Below are positions 30,206 through 34,503 of a stretch of DNA of 34,503 bases, piece by piece. The stretch is from Acidipila sp. (GTDB taxonomy: Bacteria; Acidobacteriota; Terriglobia; Acidiferrales; UBA7541). Under the pieces are notes generated by a model. It worked only from the letters and a program-made list of their open reading frames with translations. It did no database searches and was not told the DNA's origin. The DNA lies in NCBI GenBank assembly GCA_010365215.1, contig JAAFGT010000043.1, positions 1 through 34,503 on the forward strand, read 5' to 3'. The position numbers and the translations under genes are program-made. Positions within the stretch are counted from its first letter, which is position 1; every line of letters begins with the position of its first letter.

Positions 30206-32575
30206 ATGGCAATAAGCACTCGATCCAAAGACGAACTGTCCGCGGCTGAATCCATCGCGCGCGGCAATTCGAGCGATTCCGCGCCGGGACAGGAGCGCAA
30301 CATAGCCGCTGGCCAAGATGACCACACCGCCGCTGCCCAGGATGGAAACAGCGCCAGCGCCTCCAACGGTTTCGCCGCCACCCCCTACGGCGCGAATAAC
30401 GAGCAGCTTCCGGGGCGCCTGCAATCCGCGCTGCGCTCGCTGGTCGAGGAGCTGGCCCGCGAAAATTCCTACGCCCGGCGCCAGGAAGTAAAAAAAGTAC
30501 GCCAGGCGCGCATGTTCTGGAAAGGCCAGCAGTATTTGTGGTGGAACGAGCAGGACCAGAATTTTCACACCCCGTTCCAGGCCGGAGCCCAAAGCGCCAA
30601 CTCCTCCGCCGACGACCAGCCGCGCTATCAATACGTGACCAATATTTATCAGCCTTTCGGCCTGGCGCTGATCTCCGTGCTCTCGCAGAGCGTCCCGGCC
30701 ACGCGCCTCTTTCCCGAATCGCCCACTAACGAGCAGGACATCACCACCGCCAAGGCCGGCTCGAAAGTCATCGAATTTCTGGAGCGCAACAACGACGGCA
30801 AGAAACTCTTGCAGGAAACGGCCTTCTATCTTTACACCGATGGCAAAGTCGGCGGTTACGTGCGCTACGTCGTGGATGGGCAGCGCTTTGGCTTCACCGA
30901 GCAGCCTGTGTACGAGCTGGTGGAAACGCGCGTCAGTGAGGATTCGCCGGATGCAGCACTGGACGCAGCCCCAAGTACAGCGCCGGGCTCCGCCGCCCAT
31001 CGCGCGCCTGAAACTGTAATGGTTCCGCGCGTAGCCCGCATGGAGCGCGTGCCCAACGGCCAGGAAGTTATTTCCATCCTCGGCGCGCTCGAGCTGAAGA
31101 CTCCGCTGTGGGCGCGCGAGCAGCACGAATTTCCGTACCTCATGTGGAGCGTCGAGGCGCATCTCTCCAAGCTGCGCGCCGCCTACCCTCATGCGTCGGA
31201 GAGAATCCAGGCCGGCGGGATCTCCGGCGAAGAGGAATACGAGCGCATCGCGCGGCTGCAAGTCACCCAGGGCGGCAGCGCGCAGTCCCAGGGACTGGCC
31301 ACCGGCGACAACCTCGGCAACCTGGTCACCTTTCAACGCACCTGGCTGCGGCCATGGGCTTTCTACTCGCTGCAGGATGTGGCTCTGCGCCAGGAGCTGC
31401 TGAAACTTTTCCCGGATGGCTGCTATGTCGCCTTTGCCGGCGACGCCTATTGCGAGGCGCGAAATGAAAGTATGGACGACCGCTGGCGCGTCATCCACGC
31501 CATGCCCGGCGATGGGCAGGATCGCCCGGCGCTGGGCGAAGCGCTGATCCCCGTGCAGGAGCGGCTCAACGATCTGGCCAACATCACCATGGAGACCTAC
31601 GAGTACGGAATCCCCAGCACGTTTGTGGATTCCGAAGTGCTCGATATCGACGCGCTCGAAGAGCAGACCAGCGAGCCGGGAGCGATGTATCCGGTCAGCC
31701 CGCGGCCCGGCCAGCCGGTGGGCGCGGGCTTTTTCACCACGCCGCAGGCCACCGTTTCTCCGGACATGCTGCGTCACATGGGCGAGCTAGCCGGACCGCT
31801 GGCCCAGTTCGTCACCGGCGCATTTCCCGCGCTGATGGGCGGCGATTCGCCCGACCAGAAAACCGCCACGGGTTACGCCATGCAACGCGACCAGGCCATG
31901 GGCCGCATGGGACTGCCGTGGACGCGCATGCGCAAGTTCTACAGCGAGCTCATGCTGCTGGCACTGGAAAGTTTTCGCGAGAATCGCTTTGAAGATGTAG
32001 CCATGCCCGTGCTCAGCGACAGCCAGGAGTGGGCGCCGGAAACAATTCACCTGGCCGATCTCAAAGGCCAGGTGCGCGTCTTCCCGGAGACCGATGAGAA
32101 TTTCCCGACTTCGTGGACGCAGCAGCGCCAGTCCTTGCTGCAATTGATGCAGGTGATGGGAGCGGACCCGGTGTTCCACCAGGCCATGAGCGCGCCGGAA
32201 AATATGGCCGTGCTCAAGCGCCTCTCCGGCCTCGACGAGATCGCCCTGCCCGGCGATGACGCTCGCGTAAAGCAGTATCGTGAGATCGCGCAACTTATTT
32301 CCGCCGCGCCATTGATTGCGGCAAACCCGGCCACCGGCGCGATCGTAATGACGCCTACCATCCTCCCCGACGAATTTGCCGACGACCATGCCAGCGAGCT
32401 CGAAACCTGCAAGCGCTGGCTCACCAGCGAATCCGGCCAACTAGCCAAAGCCCAGAACCCCGAGGGCTTCGCCAACGTCCGCGCCCACGCCATGCTGCAC
32501 CAGCAGATCATCGAAGCCGCGGCAGCCAAGGCTACAGCGCCGGCAGTCGGCCTGCCGCATGCGTATAAGCTCTAG
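30206..32575 (+). CDS. Phage portal protein
   Basis: 789 residues. The portal ring forms the DNA entry and tail-docking vertex of the capsid. After a disordered Ser/Ala/Gly-rich start (1-70) comes the portal core, with VKKVRQARMFWKGQQYLWWNEQDQNFHTPF, the long YVTNIYQPFGLALISVLSQSVPATRLFPESP segment, and later QVRVFPETDENFPTSWTQQRQSLLQLMQVMG. The pattern resembles the large portal proteins of P22-like viruses. The length also fits. The C-terminal 100 residues are Ala-rich, as in barrel helices. It follows the terminase genes in the standard order and is followed by a toxin-antitoxin cassette. Assignment is from pattern and context; a profile search would settle the subfamily. Confidence 0.85.
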   Translation: MAISTRSKDELSAAESIARGNSSDSAPGQERNIAAGQDDHTAAAQDGNSASASNGFAATPYGANNEQLPGRLQSALRSLVEELARENSYARRQEVKKVRQARMFWKGQQYLWWNEQDQNFHTPFQAGAQSANSSADDQPRYQYVTNIYQPFGLALISVLSQSVPATRLFPESPTNEQDITTAKAGSKVIEFLERNNDGKKLLQETAFYLYTDGKVGGYVRYVVDGQRFGFTEQPVYELVETRVSEDSPDAALDAAPSTAPGSAAHRAPETVMVPRVARMERVPNGQEVISILGALELKTPLWAREQHEFPYLMWSVEAHLSKLRAAYPHASERIQAGGISGEEEYERIARLQVTQGGSAQSQGLATGDNLGNLVTFQRTWLRPWAFYSLQDVALRQELLKLFPDGCYVAFAGDAYCEARNESMDDRWRVIHAMPGDGQDRPALGEALIPVQERLNDLANITMETYEYGIPSTFVDSEVLDIDALEEQTSEPGAMYPVSPRPGQPVGAGFFTTPQATVSPDMLRHMGELAGPLAQFVTGAFPALMGGDSPDQKTATGYAMQRDQAMGRMGLPWTRMRKFYSELMLLALESFRENRFEDVAMPVLSDSQEWAPETIHLADLKGQVRVFPETDENFPTSWTQQRQSLLQLMQVMGADPVFHQAMSAPENMAVLKRLSGLDEIALPGDDARVKQYREIAQLISAAPLIAANPATGAIVMTPTILPDEFADDHASELETCKRWLTSESGQLAKAQNPEGFANVRAHAMLHQQIIEAAAAKATAPAVGLPHAYKL

Positions 32576-32606
32576 TCGGCCAGGGTCACGGAATTGCACA
32601 CTTTGA

Positions 32607-32635
32607 TTGACGGGAAGCCAGATAAAATCTATCTT
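32607..32635 (+). promoter_or_regulatory. Promoter of the Doc cassette
   Basis: TTGACG (32607-32612), 17 bases, TATCTT (32630-32635). The start site would lie near 32642, a few bases before the AAAGAGG Shine-Dalgarno (32644-32650). It gives the cassette its own transcription between the portal and scaffold genes. Confidence 0.6.
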
Positions 32636-32658
32636 GGGAATAGAAAGAGGTTACTTCA

Positions 32659-32826
32659 TTGCCTGAAAAGAGCCGCTGGGCCATCCTGGAATTAGAAAAG
32701 AGTCTCAAAGAAAATGAGCCTCTCGTGCGCGCCCAATTTAAATCCGCCGGGCGGGTTCCGGATGAGGCCGTGGTGTTCACTGTTGCCATGTATTACGAGA
32801 CACTGAAAACTCTTGCCACAGAATAG
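32659..32826 (+). CDS. Putative antitoxin of the Doc-like protein
   Basis: 55 residues from TTG 32659, with AAAGAGG eight bases upstream, encoding (M)PEKSRWAILELEKSL and ending ETLKTLATE. The protein is small and mainly helical, with a charged start and a final helix, VPDEAVVFTVAMYYETLKTLA. It precedes and overlaps a Doc-family gene by 14 bp, the normal antitoxin-toxin order. It does not look like Phd, because no DNA-binding start is visible, and the Fic-inhibitory S/T-x-x-x-E-G/N motif is not found. The antitoxin role is inferred from position and size. Confidence 0.65.
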   Translation: MPEKSRWAILELEKSLKENEPLVRAQFKSAGRVPDEAVVFTVAMYYETLKTLATE

Positions 32827-33355
32827 GGACTTCGCGTTACAGCCCGCCTTCATCGAGATGTTGCATGACGAAATGGTCTCGCTGACGTGGCCGGGCATCG
32901 AGCCGGAAGGCCCCGGTCAATTGCGGGACCCCGGTCTGCTGGATTCAGCCGCAGGTCGGCCTTTTCAGAGCGTGGACGGAGCAGATGCTTACGAGAGCAT
33001 CCTCGAGAAAGGGTCCGCGCTTTTCCATTCCTTGATCGCCAACCGCCCTTTTCAGAACGGGAACAAACGAACCGCCGTCCTTGGCCTGGTTAGTTTTCTC
33101 ATGGCCAATGAGTATTACCCGGCGCTGACCAACAGCGAAATGCTCGACTTTGCCAGACGGACTGCAACCTACAAAGTAAGGGGACTCACGCATTCGGAAA
33201 TCCTCTCTCAGATTGTTTCTTTCTTGGTTGATGGAACGACTCCCTTCAAGGTTCTGGCGCAAGCTGAAGATTTGGCAAGCGTCCACCAGCGAGCGATGCG
33301 GATCGGGCGAGGGATTCGGGAGCATCCGCTGAATCGGGTCCAGCCGCGCCAATAG
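32813..33355 (+). CDS. doc: Doc/Fic-family protein with a changed active-site motif
   Basis: 180 residues from TTG 32813, overlapping the antitoxin gene. The start is chosen because the Doc-like first helix (FALQPAFIEMLHDEM) must be included; later ATG codons at 32858 and 32873 would cut it. The central block LLDSAAGRPFQSVDG and the motif IANRPFQNGNKRTAVLG are those of death-on-curing proteins. The canonical Fic motif is H-P-F-x-(D/N)-G-N-K-R; here the first position is Arg78 (codon CGC, 33044-33046) instead of the catalytic His. The phosphate-binding GNKR part is intact. Doc normally phosphorylates EF-Tu. With Arg78 it could be inactive, or altered in activity. It is longer than P1 Doc (126 residues) because of a C-terminal extension. 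Confidence 0.85.
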   Translation: MPQNRDFALQPAFIEMLHDEMVSLTWPGIEPEGPGQLRDPGLLDSAAGRPFQSVDGADAYESILEKGSALFHSLIANRPFQNGNKRTAVLGLVSFLMANEYYPALTNSEMLDFARRTATYKVRGLTHSEILSQIVSFLVDGTTPFKVLAQAEDLASVHQRAMRIGRGIREHPLNRVQPRQ

Positions 33356-33381
33356 TCCGCGCGCAAAAATATAGTCAACAG

Positions 33382-33405
33382 GCCGCTCGAAAGGGCGGCT
33401 TTTTT
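33382..33405 (+). terminator. Rho-independent terminator after the Doc-like gene
   Basis: Stem GCCGCTC (33382-33388) and GGGCGGC (33393-33399), with one G-T pair, loop GAAA, and a run of six T. It ends the toxin-antitoxin transcript and isolates it from the scaffold-like gene. Confidence 0.88.
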
Positions 33406-33455
33406 ATTTCCTTTAACCGTCCACGCGAATTTTGACAGAGACAGAGAGGTTAAGA

Positions 33456-34503
33456 ATGGCAGTCACGGCAACGAAGATTGAGACGGCGCACCCGGGGAAT
33501 GGCGCTGCTGTTGAAGGCGGCGCGGGCGCCTACCTCACCGACGAGCAGATCCTGGGTATCGACGGTATCGACGACAGCGCTGGCGGTGCTGGCCCCGGTG
33601 GAGCGACCGCCGGAGAAGCGCCCGGAGCGGCGGGTGAGGCCGAGCACGAAGCGCGCTATTGGCGCGACGCCGGCGACGACTGGGGTGATCCCGAAGAATT
33701 ATCGCGCAGCGCGGTGAACGCAGTAAATTCAAAGAATCGAGATACCGCGCAGGGTGAAGCGACCGCCAAGAGGGAAGAAGACACCAAGAACGACAAAGCA
33801 CTCGACGGCGAACACGCCACGCAGACGAAGGCCGAGACCCACGGTAAAGACGGGAGCCGCGATAAAGACGCGCCACTCGGTGAGCGCGCTGCGCAGGCGG
33901 CCACAATTCCGCGCGAGTTCGAAGCCATCTTTGCTACCGGAGAGAGCGGCGCCAAGCTGCGCGACATTTACCGGCGCGAGTCGGAATACCGCGAGCTGTT
34001 TCCCGACGTGAGTGAGGCGCGCGCCCTGCGCGGCGCGTTCGCGACCATTGATGATGCGCGAGCCGCGGTGCAAGCGCGTCACGACCTGCAGCACGTCGAC
34101 GAACTCTTTGACAGCGCCAGCCCCGCGGCCCACGTCGAGTTAATGTCCCAGCTGGCCCAGCGCGATCCCGCGGCCTTTCGCTCCCTGGCAGCCACGTTTG
34201 GTGAGCGACTGGGTGAGATCGACCCGCAAGCCTATCGCGTCATCTCGGGAGAGTTTGCCCGCACCGCACTCGAGGTCGGTCATGTTCCTCAACAGATCGA
34301 GCTGCTGGCCCGCGCCGCCGAAAAGGGCGACGCTGCAGCAGTGAAGTTTCTGGCTAGCGAGCTGCTCGAGAGAATCGCCGCGTTGAAGAAGGACGGCACC
34401 AGTCAGTCGTCCCTCGCTCATTCGTCGCTTGCCCAGCGCCCGCTGAGTTCGTTTTCCGCGCCGGCGCCGTCCGGACGCATGGCCGCCGCTACACCAGGCG
34501 TCG
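33456..34503 (+). CDS. Scaffold-like phage head protein, 5' part
   Basis: The gene starts at ATG 33456 (AGAGAGG upstream) and stays open for 349 codons to the right edge. The first 145 residues are acidic and low complexity, Gly/Ala then Glu/Lys/Asp rich (AREEDTKNDKALDG-type), and probably disordered. Residues 150-320 are strongly helical (FEAIFATGESGAKLRDIYRRESEYRELFP, VELMSQLAQRDPAAFRSLAATFGERLGEIDPQAYRVISGEF). A disordered start and helical body after the portal gene match scaffolding proteins, which guide capsid assembly. The family was not identified, and the major capsid gene expected next lies outside the window. Confidence 0.6.
   Translation, partial: MAVTATKIETAHPGNGAAVEGGAGAYLTDEQILGIDGIDDSAGGAGPGGATAGEAPGAAGEAEHEARYWRDAGDDWGDPEELSRSAVNAVNSKNRDTAQGEATAKREEDTKNDKALDGEHATQTKAETHGKDGSRDKDAPLGERAAQAATIPREFEAIFATGESGAKLRDIYRRESEYRELFPDVSEARALRGAFATIDDARAAVQARHDLQHVDELFDSASPAAHVELMSQLAQRDPAAFRSLAATFGERLGEIDPQAYRVISGEFARTALEVGHVPQQIELLARAAEKGDAAAVKFLASELLERIAALKKDGTSQSSLAHSSLAQRPLSSFSAPAPSGRMAAATPGV

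Noticed and set aside
30134-31777. A 547-codon minus-strand frame over the portal gene
   Set aside because: Antisense shadow; repetitive Gly/Ala/Leu composition and no start signal.

Overview
The window looks like a chromosomal segment of a high-GC, Gram-negative, probably soil-dwelling bacterium. An acidobacterium (Terriglobia/Koribacter-like) fits best. The inference rests on a complete Tol-Pal set with a TonB-like protein in the TolA slot, a DUF151 bifunctional-nuclease-family protein, a YpdA-like reductase, a DUF3494 ice-binding protein with a PEP-CTERM tail, and a lone nuoI. No rRNA or tRNA gene was found, so the taxonomic call is indirect.

Layout. 1-3.9 kb (minus strand): the envelope operon tolQ-tolR-tonB/tolA-like-tolB-pal, with a good promoter ahead of tolQ; pal runs off the left edge. 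4-9.7 kb: a periplasmic cupin (minus), then on the plus strand a B12-binding-type radical SAM enzyme, miaB (carrying a tandem-repeat insert and a palindrome in its coding sequence), a DUF151 protein, a small secreted His/Asp/Lys-rich protein and a stand-alone tRNA-binding domain. 9.7-13.5 kb: a degenerate ~21-bp tandem repeat, a small membrane protein, parA-parB, two small uncharacterised genes and a DUF1761 membrane protein. 13.5-19.4 kb: an exported M28 peptidase diverging from a YpdA-like reductase, a Sel1-repeat protein (minus) and a solitary nuoI that may be translated from a leaderless mRNA. 19.6-24.6 kb: the ice-binding protein and a SulP transporter (both minus), a hicAB toxin-antitoxin pair and aspA (minus).

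25-34.5 kb is an accessory region with a tailed-phage DNA-packaging and head module: small-terminase-like protein, 55-residue membrane protein, large terminase, two small proteins, portal, and a scaffold-like protein that runs off the right edge. Between the portal and scaffold genes sits a self-contained cassette with its own promoter, a 55-codon putative antitoxin, an overlapping Doc/Fic-family gene and a rho-independent terminator. The Fic motif of this Doc has Arg where the catalytic His is expected. No integrase, lysis or tail gene lies inside the window, so prophage, prophage remnant and gene-transfer-agent-like island cannot be told apart.

The best leads for something new are the His-to-Arg Doc cassette inside the head module, the repeat-invaded miaB, the YpdA-like protein lacking the expected Cys in its first glycine motif, and the exported ice-binding protein. 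All functional calls come from reading the sequence; no database search was run.
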